Below, one piece after another: positions 35,902 to 43,562 of a DNA stretch of 64,000 nt. The notes beneath the pieces were generated by a model that was not told where the DNA came from, searched no databases, and saw only the letters and a list, made by a program, of their open reading frames with translations. A program made the position numbers and the translations under genes. The stretch comes from an uncultured Ruminococcus sp. Lineage in GTDB: Bacteria > Bacillota > Clostridia > Oscillospirales > Ruminococcaceae. Each line of letters begins with the position of its first letter. Position 1 is the stretch's first letter. Location: the NCBI GenBank assembly GCA_900538575.1, contig UPZA01000010.1, positions 1-64,000 of the forward strand. The letters run 5' to 3'.

Positions 35902-36672
35902 ATGAAAAATTTATTATTTATAGGCGATGTTGTCGGAAAAAGCGGCTGCGATTTTCTGGCGTCACGAATATACAGTATGAAAAAAAAATACTCAGTGGAT
36001 ATAACCGTAATTAACGGAGAAAACTCTGCGCAGGGGAACGGAATAACCGCTTATTCAGCGGGACTTATAAAAAACAACTGCGGAGCCGACGTTATAACAA
36101 CCGGCAATCACTGTTATAAACGACGTGATTCCTTGGCTATATACGATGAGGAGTATATAATAAGACCTGCCAATTATCCGGAGGGCTGTGCAGGAAGAGG
36201 ACTGTGCATTATAGATATGGGCTCTTATAAGGCGGCTGTGGTAAATCTTATGGGTACCGTTTATATGGAGCCGCTTGATAATCCTTTTACTGTGGCAGAA
36301 AATATTTTAAAGGATATAGGAACGCCCAATATTTTTGTGGATTTTCATGCCGAAGCAACTGCTGAAAAAAAAGCGATGGGCTATTTTCTTTCCGGAAAGG
36401 CGACCGCCGTTATGGGGACGCATACTCATGTCCAGACGTCTGATGAAGCTATAATTGACGGACATACGGGCTATATAACCGACGCCGGCATGACAGGCCC
36501 TGAAATATCGGTGCTTGGCGTAGATGTAAAACCGGCTGTGGATAAGCTGCGGTTTAAGTTTCCTGTCAGGTTCAAAGAGGCTGAAACTCCCTGTTTTATT
36601 AACGGAGTTGTAGTAACGTTTGATGAAAAAGTGGGCAAATGTACTAAAATTACAAGAATAATTGAGAGATAA
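35902..36672 (+). CDS. ymdB: YmdB-family metallophosphoesterase
   Basis: This 256-aa protein matches the YmdB/TIGR00282 family of di-iron phosphodiesterases, which in Bacillus affects biofilm and late developmental gene expression. Metal-site motifs: FIGDVVGKSG (residues 5-14), NGENSAQGNGI, TGNHCYKR, DFHAEAT and GTHTHVQTSDE. GAAAGG precedes the ATG. It follows the fumarase alpha gene by 15 bases. In many Firmicutes ymdB is near spoVS, as here. Confidence 0.94.
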   Translation: MKNLLFIGDVVGKSGCDFLASRIYSMKKKYSVDITVINGENSAQGNGITAYSAGLIKNNCGADVITTGNHCYKRRDSLAIYDEEYIIRPANYPEGCAGRGLCIIDMGSYKAAVVNLMGTVYMEPLDNPFTVAENILKDIGTPNIFVDFHAEATAEKKAMGYFLSGKATAVMGTHTHVQTSDEAIIDGHTGYITDAGMTGPEISVLGVDVKPAVDKLRFKFPVRFKEAETPCFINGVVVTFDEKVGKCTKITRIIER

Positions 36673-36695
36673 TTCACAATTTTTAAATCTGGCTA

Positions 36696-36724
36696 TTGAA
36701 AAACAAATCCGAATGTTGTATAAT
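36696..36724 (+). promoter_or_regulatory. promoter of spoVS
   Basis: TTGAAA, a 17-base spacer and TATAAT: a sigma-A-type site, although Bacillus spoVS is transcribed by sigma-H. Confidence 0.8.
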
Positions 36725-36806
36725 GAATGTGTATTAAAAACAGCTTAATATATGGTTATTATTATCAGTATTAAACAGATCAGCTATTTTCATGGAGGTC
36801 AAAACA

Positions 36807-37067
36807 ATGGAAATTTTAAAGGTTTCATCACACTCCTCTCCCAATTCAGTTGCAGGAGCGATCGCAGGAGTAATTCGTGAACAAAGAGCAGTTGAGGTTC
36901 AGGCAGTGGGCGCGGGCGCTGCAAATCAGGCAATTAAGTCTATAGCTATTGCAAGGGGTTACTTAGCTCCTATCGGAGTAGACTTAATCTGTATTCCTGC
37001 GTTTGCTAATATTCAGATAGACGGCGAGGAAAGAACGGCTATTAAGCTTATTTGTGAGCAAAGATAA
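36807..37067 (+). CDS. spoVS: stage V sporulation protein S
   Basis: This 86-aa Alba-like protein influences septation and spore coat development. The chain matches the very conserved family pattern throughout: EILKVSSHSSPNSVAGAIAG, AVGAGAANQAIKSIAIARG and the end IDGEERTAIKLI. The ATG at 36807 has TGGAGGTC upstream; an in-frame ATG at 36792 overlaps that site. It has its own promoter and terminator. Confidence 0.97.
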   Translation: MEILKVSSHSSPNSVAGAIAGVIREQRAVEVQAVGAGAANQAIKSIAIARGYLAPIGVDLICIPAFANIQIDGEERTAIKLICEQR

Positions 37068-37109
37068 ATAAAACGGCGGTTTAGCGGGCGGTCGATAAAG
37101 AAGTATAAT

Positions 37110-37152
37110 AAAGGCACTTTTGATATTCATGTCAGAAGTGCCTTTGCGTTTG
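37110..37152 (+). terminator. terminator of spoVS
   Basis: A perfect 10-bp stem AAAGGCACTT/AAGTGCCTTT; the tail GCGTTTGTT is only moderately T-rich. Confidence 0.75.
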
Positions 37153-37226
37153 TTACGCTATTGATTTTTCAGCAGATTTCCGCTATAATAAGCTAAGCGA
37201 TAAATCAGAACTTGGAGAGTAATACT

Positions 37227-37691
37227 ATGCATATTGAAATAATTAATAAAGACAGCTTTTGCGTAATAGGAAAAGAAGGCTCTACTGATATGGGAACAGG
37301 TTTCATTCAGAAATTGTGGAATGAAGCAAATACACATTTCAATGAAATCTCCAATTTGGTAAAAAGAGATGATGAAGAAAAACCTTTGGCTTGTTGGGGT
37401 GCTATGAGCGATTTTTCTATAAGTTTTATGCCGTGGGAAAACAACTTCACTCGTGGTAAATACCTTGCAGGTGCTGAATGTTTGGATGAGGCTCTGGCTC
37501 CTGAAGGATGGGTTAAATGGACAGTACCTGGGTTTAAATATATAAAAATTCGTTGCGATGATTTGGATACATTTCCTAATGGTTTAAAATATTTAGAAGA
37601 ACACGGATATAAACTTGTTGGTGCAGTACACGATTTCACAGATATAAAAACAGGTCAGAATTATATGTGTTTTCCAATTGAAAAATTATAA
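37227..37691 (+). CDS. GyrI-like/AraC effector-binding domain protein
   Basis: This 154-aa protein looks like a stand-alone GyrI-like (SOUL/AraC-C) small-molecule-binding domain, with FCVIGKEGSTDMG near the start, the ACWGAMSD and ECLDEAL segments and a late MCFPIEKL. Such proteins bind hydrophobic ligands or act beside multidrug regulators. No DNA-binding domain is attached. The ATG at 37227 follows TTGGAGAG; the upstream in-frame TTG is inside that site. It is more AT-rich than its neighbours, suggesting recent acquisition. Confidence 0.75.
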   Translation: MHIEIINKDSFCVIGKEGSTDMGTGFIQKLWNEANTHFNEISNLVKRDDEEKPLACWGAMSDFSISFMPWENNFTRGKYLAGAECLDEALAPEGWVKWTVPGFKYIKIRCDDLDTFPNGLKYLEEHGYKLVGAVHDFTDIKTGQNYMCFPIEKL

Positions 37692-37727
37692 ATCAAATTT
37701 CAGTTTATCAAACAGTGTTACATAAAA

Positions 37728-37760
37728 AATCCCAAAAAGATTTTTTCTTTTTGGGATTTA
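37728..37760 (+). terminator. terminator of the GyrI-like gene
   Basis: A perfect 14-bp stem AAATCCCAAAAAGA/TCTTTTTGGGATTT. Confidence 0.8.
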
Positions 37761-37812
37761 CTTCTATATGACCATCCGTCTTTAACCGCCGTTTTTTTGT
37801 TTTATGGAAGTA

Positions 37813-37839
37813 AAAAAGGACGGCTTAACCGTCCTTTTT
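37813..37839 (-). terminator. terminator of glyQS
   Basis: A perfect 11-bp stem AAAAAGGACGG/CCGTCCTTTTT, just downstream of the glyQS stop on the minus strand; it is symmetrical and could act both ways. Confidence 0.85.
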
Positions 37840-37847
37840 AATTAACA

Positions 37848-39254
37848 TCAGAATTCTGTTTTTTTGTTTAAATAGTTTTCAAGCTCTTCTATCCTGATTC
37901 TTTCCTGTTCCATCGTATCTCTGTCGCGTACTGTTACACAGCCGTCGTTTTCAAGTGTGTCGAAGTCGTAGGTAATGCAGAAGGGCGTTCCTATTTCGTC
38001 CTGACGGCGGTATCTCTTTCCTATTGTACCCGTTTCATCGAAGGTAACCATAAACTTCTTTGAAAGCATTTCAAATACCTCTTCAGCCTTAGGAGTGAGC
38101 TTTTTAACCAACGGAAGGACTGCTGCCTTGTAAGGCGCAAGAGCCGGGTGAAGACGCATAACTGTTCTGATTTCTTTCTTTTCATTACCGTTTTTATCCG
38201 TTGAGATAAGCTCCTCCTCGTCGTAGGCTTCTGTAACAATAGAAAGGAACAATCTTTCAACACCGAGGGAAGGCTCGATAACGTAAGGTATGTATTTTTC
38301 ATTAGTTTCAGGATCAAAGTATTCAAGCGATTTTCCGCTTGTTTTGATATGCTGGGTAAGGTCGTAATCCGTTCTGTCGGCAACGCCCCAAAGCTCTCCC
38401 CAGCCGAACGGGAAAAGATATTCGAAGTCAGTCGTTGCCTTTGAATAGAAACAAAGCTCCTCGGGAGAATGATCTCTCAGGCGGAGGTTTTCTTCTTTCA
38501 GTCCAAGGCTGATTAGGAAGTTTCGGCAGAAGCTTCTCCAATATTCAAACCATTCAAGGTCTGTACCGGGCTTACAGAAAAATTCAAGCTCCATCTGTTC
38601 AAATTCACGGACGCGGAAAATAAAGTTTCCCGGAGTAATCTCATTACGGAAGGATTTGCCTACCTGAGCAACGCCGAAGGGGATTTTTTTTCTGGTAGTA
38701 CGCTGGATATTTGAAAAGTTTACGAATATGCCCTGAGCGGTTTCAGGACGGAGATAAAGCTCGGATTTTGTATCCTCTGTAACTCCCTGAAACGTCTTGA
38801 ACATAAGATTAAACTGTCTTATATCGGTAAAATTGGATTTTCCGCAGTTAGGACAGCAGATTTCGTGATCTCTGATATAGTCGGTCATCTGTTCGTTTGA
38901 CCAGCCGACGACGTTTGTACCGTCGAAATCCTCAATAAGATTGTCAGCTCTGTGGCGGGTTTTGCATTCCTTGCAGTCCATCAAAGGATCTGAAAAGCCG
39001 CCTATATGACCCGACGCAACCCATGTCTGAGGATTCATCAGAATAGCGCTGTCGAGGCCCACGTTATATTTATTTTCCTGAACGAATTTTTTAAGCCAAG
39101 CCTTTTTTATATTATTTTTCAGCTCAACGCCAAGCGGACCGTAATCCCAGGTATTAGCAAGACCGCCGTAAATTTCAGAACCCGGGTAAACAAATCCCTT
39201 GGATTTGCATAGGTCGACGATTTTGTCCATTGATTTCTCTTTATTAGATAACAT
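37848..39254 (-). CDS. glyQS: glycyl-tRNA synthetase (single-chain, alpha2 type)
   Basis: This 468-aa class II synthetase charges tRNA-Gly. Motif 2 region FRNEITPGNFIFRVREFEQMELEFF-type sequence is present, as are RPETAQGIFVNF and the motif 3 region IEPSLGVERLF. A zinc-ribbon-like insertion has cysteines in CKECKTRHRADN and CCPNCGKS. This is the single-chain type, not the two-subunit GlyQ/GlyS. AAAGGATG lies just before the ATG. The promoter is so close that no T-box leader fits. Confidence 0.96.
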   Translation of the reverse strand: MLSNKEKSMDKIVDLCKSKGFVYPGSEIYGGLANTWDYGPLGVELKNNIKKAWLKKFVQENKYNVGLDSAILMNPQTWVASGHIGGFSDPLMDCKECKTRHRADNLIEDFDGTNVVGWSNEQMTDYIRDHEICCPNCGKSNFTDIRQFNLMFKTFQGVTEDTKSELYLRPETAQGIFVNFSNIQRTTRKKIPFGVAQVGKSFRNEITPGNFIFRVREFEQMELEFFCKPGTDLEWFEYWRSFCRNFLISLGLKEENLRLRDHSPEELCFYSKATTDFEYLFPFGWGELWGVADRTDYDLTQHIKTSGKSLEYFDPETNEKYIPYVIEPSLGVERLFLSIVTEAYDEEELISTDKNGNEKKEIRTVMRLHPALAPYKAAVLPLVKKLTPKAEEVFEMLSKKFMVTFDETGTIGKRYRRQDEIGTPFCITYDFDTLENDGCVTVRDRDTMEQERIRIEELENYLNKKTEF

Positions 39255-39293
39255 TTAAGCGCATCCTTTCACAGTTTAAAATCATTCTATTTT

Positions 39294-39322
39294 ATTTTAC
39301 TCTAAACTGTAAAAAAAGTCAA
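39294..39322 (-). promoter_or_regulatory. promoter of glyQS
   Basis: On the minus strand TTGACT, a 17-base spacer and TAAAAT, giving a leader of about 35 nt. Inverted arms ACAGTTTA (39271-39278) and TAAACTGT (39303-39310) flank the -10. Confidence 0.8.
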
Positions 39323-39335
39323 TACGGGTAAGCAT

Positions 39336-39690
39336 TTTAGCTTTTTTAAAAAGCAAAATAAAAGTTTGGTCAAGCTTTTCAAAGCTTGCGGATTCCAAAG
39401 GCGGAGCCTTGGACGCCCTCCGCAGAGGGCGGAAAGACTTGCCTTAGAGGAGCTCCGCAAAGGGTGAATTTTCAAATAGTCCTTACGGACTGTTTGAAAA
39501 GAGGGAACGCCCTGCGATAGAGGGCGTTCCTTTATTTAGCTTTTTAAAAAGCTAAGTAATTGCTTTTACGAAAAGCATAGTAAAAGTTATTTTTCATTTC
39601 TTTGCTCGCACAAAGAAACGAAACAAAGAAATGCGCCGGCTCAAACGCCGCCGGACCGCTAATGCCGCATAAAGCGGCAAATTTTATACA
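39336..39690. repeat. hairpin-rich mosaic intergenic repeat
   Basis: At least eight successive inverted repeats and no gene: CAAGCTTT/AAAGCTTG (39371-39388), CCAAAGGC/GCCTTGG (39395-39412), CGCCCTC/GAGGGCG (39414-39431), TTTTCAAA...TTTGAAAA with AGTCC/GGACT inside (39469-39500), GGAACGCCCT/AGGGCGTTCC (39504-39530), TTAGCTTTTT/AAAAAGCTAA (39536-39555), ATTTCTTTG/CAAAGAAAT (39596-39632) and GCCGC/GCGGC (39664-39678). It resembles an interspersed palindromic element and not a single RNA gene. Confidence 0.75.
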
Positions 39691-39774
39691 TTAAATTATA
39701 AAGCTAACTAAATTGACTCCCATTAAAAGCTTACATATCTCGGATGGGAAATGCTCCTATGTTTTATAAGAATA

Positions 39775-40005
39775 TTAATCATTTTTCAACAAAAGATAAG
39801 GTGGAATTTTCAAAACATCTGCAATATCAAAAAGAGTATCTAACGATATTGTTCTGTTTATATTAGGAGCTTCAACTGCCCCAACAAATGATAGACTTTT
39901 ATCAATTTTTTCCGCAAATTGTAATTGTGTTAAGCCGTTTATTTTTCTATAATAGCTTATTTTTAAACCTAATTTCTTATATTTATCTAAATGCTCCTGT
40001 TTCAT
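39775..40005 (-). CDS. small XRE-family regulator (tandem paralog B)
   Basis: A 76-aa protein that is almost entirely a Cro/CI-type helix-turn-helix: KISYYRKINGLTQLQFAEKI with the recognition-helix region KSLSFVGAVEAPNINR. It is a close paralog of the gene at 40148, identical over much of the C-terminal half (RTISLDTLFDI). The ATG at 40005 is the counterpart of the paralog start; GGGCGAGG lies just upstream, rather close. A GTG at 40017 is an alternative. Its promoter region holds two perfect palindromes, probably operators. Genes controlled beyond this locus are unknown. Confidence 0.85.
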   Translation of the reverse strand: MKQEHLDKYKKLGLKISYYRKINGLTQLQFAEKIDKSLSFVGAVEAPNINRTISLDTLFDIADVLKIPPYLLLKND

Positions 40006-40048
40006 ATCCTCGCCCACTTTCTGTATTTAATTTTACCAAAATATCTTG

Positions 40049-40084
40049 ACAATTTAAATTGTGGGTGGTACAATAATTATTGTA
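40049..40084 (-). promoter_or_regulatory. paired palindromic operators before the XRE gene
   Basis: ACAATTTAAATTGT (40049-40062) and TACAATAATTATTGTA (40069-40084) are perfect palindromes sharing ACAAT-N4-ATTGT, with centres 21 bp apart, two helical turns. They precede an extended -10 TGGTAAAAT on the minus strand. Confidence 0.6.
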
Positions 40085-40111
40085 TAAAAAGCAATAATTT
40101 ATGCATTGAGA

Positions 40112-40149
40112 AAAAATAAAACACTAACGTAATATTTAACGTTAGTGTT
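40112..40149 (-). terminator. terminator of XRE paralog A
   Basis: A perfect 11-bp stem AACACTAACGT/ACGTTAGTGTT overlapping the stop codon, followed on the minus strand by TTATTTTTT. Confidence 0.88.
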
Positions 40150-40378
40150 ATTCAGTATCTAATAATTTTGATGCCGGTATTTCTAAAACATCAGAAATAT
40201 CAAAAAGGGTATCTAATGATATTGTTCTATCAATATTCGGCGCTTCGACAGCGCCTATAAAAGAAAGACTTTTACCAAGTTCTTCGGCTAATTGCTCTTG
40301 TGTCATTCCCTTTACTTTTCTATAATAACTTATTTTTAAGCCTAATCTTTTATATTTATCTAAATGTTGTAATTTCAT
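40148..40378 (-). CDS. small XRE-family regulator (tandem paralog A)
   Basis: A 76-aa Cro/CI-type helix-turn-helix protein (KISYYRKVKGMTQEQLAEEL and KSLSFIGAVEAPNIDR). It is a duplicate of the gene at 39775, with conserved length and nearly the same second half. The ATG at 40378 follows AGGAAG; the GTG at 40390 is too near that site. A near-palindrome ACAAT-N4-ATTGA lies upstream, matching the operators of its paralog, so auto- and cross-regulation are likely. It is divergent from the unknown gene at 40519. Confidence 0.85.
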   Translation of the reverse strand: MKLQHLDKYKRLGLKISYYRKVKGMTQEQLAEELGKSLSFIGAVEAPNIDRTISLDTLFDISDVLEIPASKLLDTE

Positions 40379-40441
40379 ACTACACTTCACTTCCTATTAT
40401 TATTTTAACATAGAAAAGAAGAAAAGTGTATTAGATGTAAA

Positions 40442-40455
40442 TCAATATATATTGT
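40442..40455. promoter_or_regulatory. third copy of the XRE operator-like palindrome
   Basis: TCAATATATATTGT matches ACAAT-N4-ATTGT at 13 of 14 positions. It sits between the divergent XRE paralog A and the gene at 40519. Confidence 0.5.
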
Positions 40456-40518
40456 ATTATAGTGTATAAATTATGCTTTTAAAACAAATTTTAAGAAATA
40501 TTGGAGTGTAATTTTAAA

Positions 40519-40947
40519 ATGGGCATAAAATTAATAAACGGAATCGTTATCGGTAAAACCGGAAATTATCTTAAAATTATAAGGGAAGATAGAAAAGAGG
40601 ATGGGTATGATCTTTTAATATATGAGGGAGCAGCTAAGGATTTGAGAATAGGAAGCAGATTTTCACTTTATGTTACTTCTAAATCAGTAAAAACAAGAAA
40701 CGGTAAAAAAATTATGACCTATATAAACCCAACCCTTATCCAAAACGGACAATCTACATATAATATTGAATTTAGGCTGCCAGAAATTGAAGCTGTTTAC
40801 TGGGCTATTATAACTTCGCTTGAAAGCCATAACTACCGCAAGGAAAATATGAAGGGTTATGAATATGACTTTGATGGAGAAATTGAAAAAAAGTGTAATA
40901 TTCTAAAAATTGTTGCCGATAGAATTGCGGATTCTGCATTACGTTAA
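40519..40947 (+). CDS. uncharacterised protein next to the XRE pair
   Basis: This 142-aa protein has a basic, beta-rich N-terminal half (about 1-80) that could be an OB-like or small beta-barrel fold, and an acidic helical C-terminal half. No family is recognised and there is no signal peptide or membrane helix. The ATG at 40519 has TTGGAG 12 bases upstream. It is AT-rich like the XRE genes, and the shared intergenic palindrome suggests it may be their target. Function is unknown. Confidence 0.6.
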   Translation: MGIKLINGIVIGKTGNYLKIIREDRKEDGYDLLIYEGAAKDLRIGSRFSLYVTSKSVKTRNGKKIMTYINPTLIQNGQSTYNIEFRLPEIEAVYWAIITSLESHNYRKENMKGYEYDFDGEIEKKCNILKIVADRIADSALR

Positions 40948-40967
40948 TTAATTTACATAAAGTTTAA

Positions 40968-41003
40968 ATAAAACAAAAACAGCATATCCTATTGATATGC
41001 TGT
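40968..41003 (-). terminator. terminator of rpsT
   Basis: A perfect 10-bp stem ACAGCATATC/GATATGCTGT followed on the minus strand by TTTTGTTTTATTT. Confidence 0.9.
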
Positions 41004-41031
41004 CATGTATTTAATCTGATTACTTAAATTA

Positions 41032-41292
41032 TCAGCCGGCCTCGTTAAGCTTCTTAGCAAGCTGAGATTTTTTTCTTGCCGCACAGTTTTTGTGCATAAT
41101 TCCCTTAGCTGCCGCTTGGTCAACCTTCTTTATTGCAACTCTGATTGCGTCCGCCTTGTCAGCTGAATTTGCTGTGCAAGCTGCGTCTGCATTCTTGAGA
41201 ATAGTTTTAAGATTTGATTTTCTTGACTTGTTTGCTGCCGCTTTAGTCTTATTAACCTTTACTCTCTTCATTGCGGATTTAATATTTGGCAT
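41032..41292 (-). CDS. rpsT: 30S ribosomal protein S20
   Basis: An 86-aa, Lys- and Ala-rich protein beginning PNIKSAMKRVKVNKTKAAAN, with KKVDQAAAKGIMHKNCAARKKSQLAKKLN at the end of the family pattern. It binds 16S rRNA early in 30S assembly. AAGGAGGTG lies nine bases before the ATG. It is monocistronic, with a long structured leader, and divergent from gpr, an arrangement common in clostridia. Confidence 0.97.
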   Translation of the reverse strand: MPNIKSAMKRVKVNKTKAAANKSRKSNLKTILKNADAACTANSADKADAIRVAIKKVDQAAAKGIMHKNCAARKKSQLAKKLNEAG

Positions 41293-41483
41293 ATTCTCTG
41301 CACCTCCTTAAATTTGAAATATCCTGAATTATTATTTACAAATTTTATCGTAATAATTCAAAAAATTCAGCATAATATAAAAGCAGCGCATGCTATTAAA
41401 AGCAGGACACGACCGCCGCTTTTCAGATCCGGACGTAATGATCATCCGGACGGCGCAGTCAAGCTGCACCAACGCTAATAATT
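41293..41483 (-). promoter_or_regulatory. long structured leader of rpsT
   Basis: About 180 nt between promoter and ribosome binding site. It contains TCCGGA twice (41426-41431 and 41443-41448) able to pair, GC-rich flanks, and AACGCT/AGCGTT arms near its start. S20 is known to autoregulate in other bacteria; a protein-binding leader is possible here but unproven. Confidence 0.45.
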
Positions 41484-41512
41484 ATTTTACCATTTTAAGC
41501 GTTAAAATGCAA
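41484..41512 (-). promoter_or_regulatory. promoter of rpsT
   Basis: On the minus strand TTGCAT, a 17-base spacer and TAAAAT. Confidence 0.7.
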
Positions 41513-41598
41513 TAGGTAAAATACAAATAAAACAACAAAATTAAAGCGTTGATTTAAAGCATAATGCACAAGTTTATAGATACGGGAGCCGAATTTAC

Positions 41599-42447
41599 AT
41601 GAATATTAGAACAGACCTTGCTCTTGAAAGCGTCAACGCCACTAAGGTCAGAGACGGTATAACGAAAATTTCAAGGGGAAAAGCCTTTAAGGTAACGGAA
41701 ATTAAAATTGCCGAGGACAGGCACGGAGTTCCCATAGGAAAGAAAAAGGGACGCTATATAACGCTTGAGGGCGCGCCTTTGGGACGTTTCTCCGAAAGCT
41801 TCAAGGATATGGCCTGCGAGCTTTCTGAGGAGCTTTCACAGCTTGTCCCAAAGGGACCTGCGTTAGTTATAGGACTGGGAAACAACGATATAACGCCGGA
41901 CGCGTTAGGACCTCAGGCGGCTTCAAGGGTGCTTGCCACAAGGCATCTGCGGGAGGAATTAGGCTCGGAGGACGAGTTTTTGTCAGGGCTCAGGCAGGTA
42001 AGCGTTATGGCAAGCGGTGTACTTGGACAGACTGGAATTGAAACCGCTGAAATAATCGAGGGCCTGCTGGAAAAGCTAAAGCCCTCCTGCGTTATAGCGG
42101 TGGACGCTCTCGCCTGCTCGGACATCAGCCGTCTGGGAACGACTATACAGCTTTCCGATTCTGGCATATCTCCCGGCAGCGGCGTCGCCAACAAGCGTAA
42201 GGAGCTTTCTGAAGCCACGCTTGGAATACCCGTCATAGCCGCGGGAGTTCCGACGGTTGTGGATATGTACACGATTGTTGAGGGAATGACGGGCAGGAGA
42301 GCGGTTACGGAGGTTCCTAACATGATGGTTACTCCCAGAGATGTGGACAGGCTCATAGAGCGTTCTTCGGCGCTTATTTCAATGGGAATAAATCTTGCTC
42401 TTCATCCCGAGCTAAGCTTTGAGGATGTTGAAACAATTATGTTTTAA
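41599..42447 (+). CDS. gpr: spore germination protease GPR
   Basis: GPR degrades small acid-soluble spore proteins at germination. The N-terminus MNIRTDLALE carries the self-cleavage-type (TDLA) site expected of the zymogen. Core motifs are GLGNNDITPDALGP, VSVMASGVLGQTG, AVDALAC, GISPGSGVANKRKELS and VPTVVDMYTIV. At 282 aa it is shorter than the Bacillus enzyme but close to other clostridial ones. GGGAGCC precedes the ATG. The usual downstream spoIIP is absent; a lipoprotein gene follows. A hairpin at 42454-42474 lies after the stop, without a T tail. Confidence 0.96.
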   Translation: MNIRTDLALESVNATKVRDGITKISRGKAFKVTEIKIAEDRHGVPIGKKKGRYITLEGAPLGRFSESFKDMACELSEELSQLVPKGPALVIGLGNNDITPDALGPQAASRVLATRHLREELGSEDEFLSGLRQVSVMASGVLGQTGIETAEIIEGLLEKLKPSCVIAVDALACSDISRLGTTIQLSDSGISPGSGVANKRKELSEATLGIPVIAAGVPTVVDMYTIVEGMTGRRAVTEVPNMMVTPRDVDRLIERSSALISMGINLALHPELSFEDVETIMF

Positions 42448-42721
42448 ACAGCTCTTTCAACACTATGTTGAAAGACGTGTTGAATCAAATTTGGAATATG
42501 CCTTCAAAAGTCGTGTTTTTCCCATGAATATGTGTGTTAATCGACTGTTAAATTGTTGAAAAACTTTCAAGAGCGAAACTATGTGATTTTTTGCTGAAAT
42601 TTTATTGAAAATTACCATTGACAAAACAAATCCCCTTTAAATACGGATAAATTGCAATATACCGGAAAAAATAAAAATGTATTGCAGTAAATGCAATAGA
42701 AAAACGAAAGGATTGAAGATA

Positions 42722-43111
42722 ATGAAAAAAACGCTTCCTATTATATTTTCACTTGCTCTTATAAGCTGTTCGTTTACAGCCTGCGGAGATAAGGATAAGA
42801 ACTCAGGCGCTAATGGGACTACAGAAGCTCCTACTATGGCGGTTGATGAAACCTCCGGTCTTAATTCAGCGACCGACGCTTCTATGGACGCTGCCGGAGA
42901 AAACGGTGCGCAAGGCAATAACGGAAACACCGGTAATACCGATAACAATAACGGTAATGACAGAAATAACGGGAACGGCGGCATAGGCAATAATCTTGTT
43001 ACAGATGCGGAAGGACTTGTGGACGACCTTGTATCAACAGGCGAAGACATAGTTGACGACGCCGGATCTGTAATCGAGGGCGCCGGCGACGCGATTATGG
43101 GTACAGACTAA
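42722..43111 (+). CDS. small Asn/Gly-rich lipoprotein
   Basis: This 129-aa protein has a lipoprotein signal peptide with C20 in the lipobox-like SFTAC, so it should be lipidated and membrane-held. The mature chain is a low-complexity Asn/Gly/Thr linker (about 45-92), then an acidic repeat-like tail with DLVSTGEDIVDDAGSVIEGA. AAAGGATTGAAG precedes the ATG at 42722; TTGACA is present at 42623-42628, but the -10 is unclear. Function unknown; the tail resembles spacer sequence in cell-wall proteins. Confidence 0.75.
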   Translation: MKKTLPIIFSLALISCSFTACGDKDKNSGANGTTEAPTMAVDETSGLNSATDASMDAAGENGAQGNNGNTGNTDNNNGNDRNNGNGGIGNNLVTDAEGLVDDLVSTGEDIVDDAGSVIEGAGDAIMGTD

Positions 43112-43124
43112 TATATGATAAAAT

Positions 43125-43162
43125 AAAGGACGTCCTGTTTTAAGGAACGTCCTTTTGTTTTT
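43125..43162. terminator. bidirectional terminator between lipoprotein gene and ridA
   Basis: AAAGGACGT/ACGTCCTTT stem with extra inner pairing, followed by TGTTTTT; on the other strand it ends in TTTATTTTATC. Confidence 0.85.
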
Positions 43163-43165
43163 ATA

Positions 43166-43540
43166 TTAGATTTCCGCAATAACTTCAACTTCAACCAGAA
43201 CGTTCTTAGGAAGCTCTCTGACTGAAACACAGCTTCTTGCCGGTTTAGAAGTGAAATATTCTCCGTAAATTTTATTGAACGCGGCAAAATCGGACATATT
43301 TCTTAAAAAGCAGGTTGTTTTAACCGCCTTGTCAAACGACGAGCCCGCTTCCTTTAATACGGTTCCGAGATTTTTCATAACCTGAATAGTCTGGCCTTCG
43401 ATATCCTGCGCTTCAATAGCGTTTGTCGCCGGATTAACGGCAATCTGTCCTGACGTAAAAACAAGTCCTCCCGTTATAACTGCCTGCGAATAAGGACCTA
43501 ATGCTTCCGGTGCGTCCGGAGTATAGATGATCTTAGACAT
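43166..43540 (-). CDS. ridA: reactive intermediate deaminase RidA
   Basis: RidA hydrolyses the enamine/imine intermediates released by PLP enzymes such as threonine ammonia-lyase. This 124-aa protein has GPYSQAV near the N-terminus, the key arginine in KPARSCV and the late VEVEVIA. CAGGAGG precedes the ATG. It follows ilvA by 22 bases on the minus strand, so the enzyme that makes the toxic intermediate and the one that removes it are probably co-expressed. Confidence 0.96.
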   Translation of the reverse strand: MSKIIYTPDAPEALGPYSQAVITGGLVFTSGQIAVNPATNAIEAQDIEGQTIQVMKNLGTVLKEAGSSFDKAVKTTCFLRNMSDFAAFNKIYGEYFTSKPARSCVSVRELPKNVLVEVEVIAEI

Positions 43541-43562
43541 TTTATTTCCTCCTGAATATTTT

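Noticed and set aside
39255..39340. T-box in front of glyQS
   Set aside because: The promoter leaves a leader of only about 35 nt, too short for a T-box.
39336..39690. CRISPR array
   Set aside because: The palindromes differ from each other and are not evenly spaced identical repeats.
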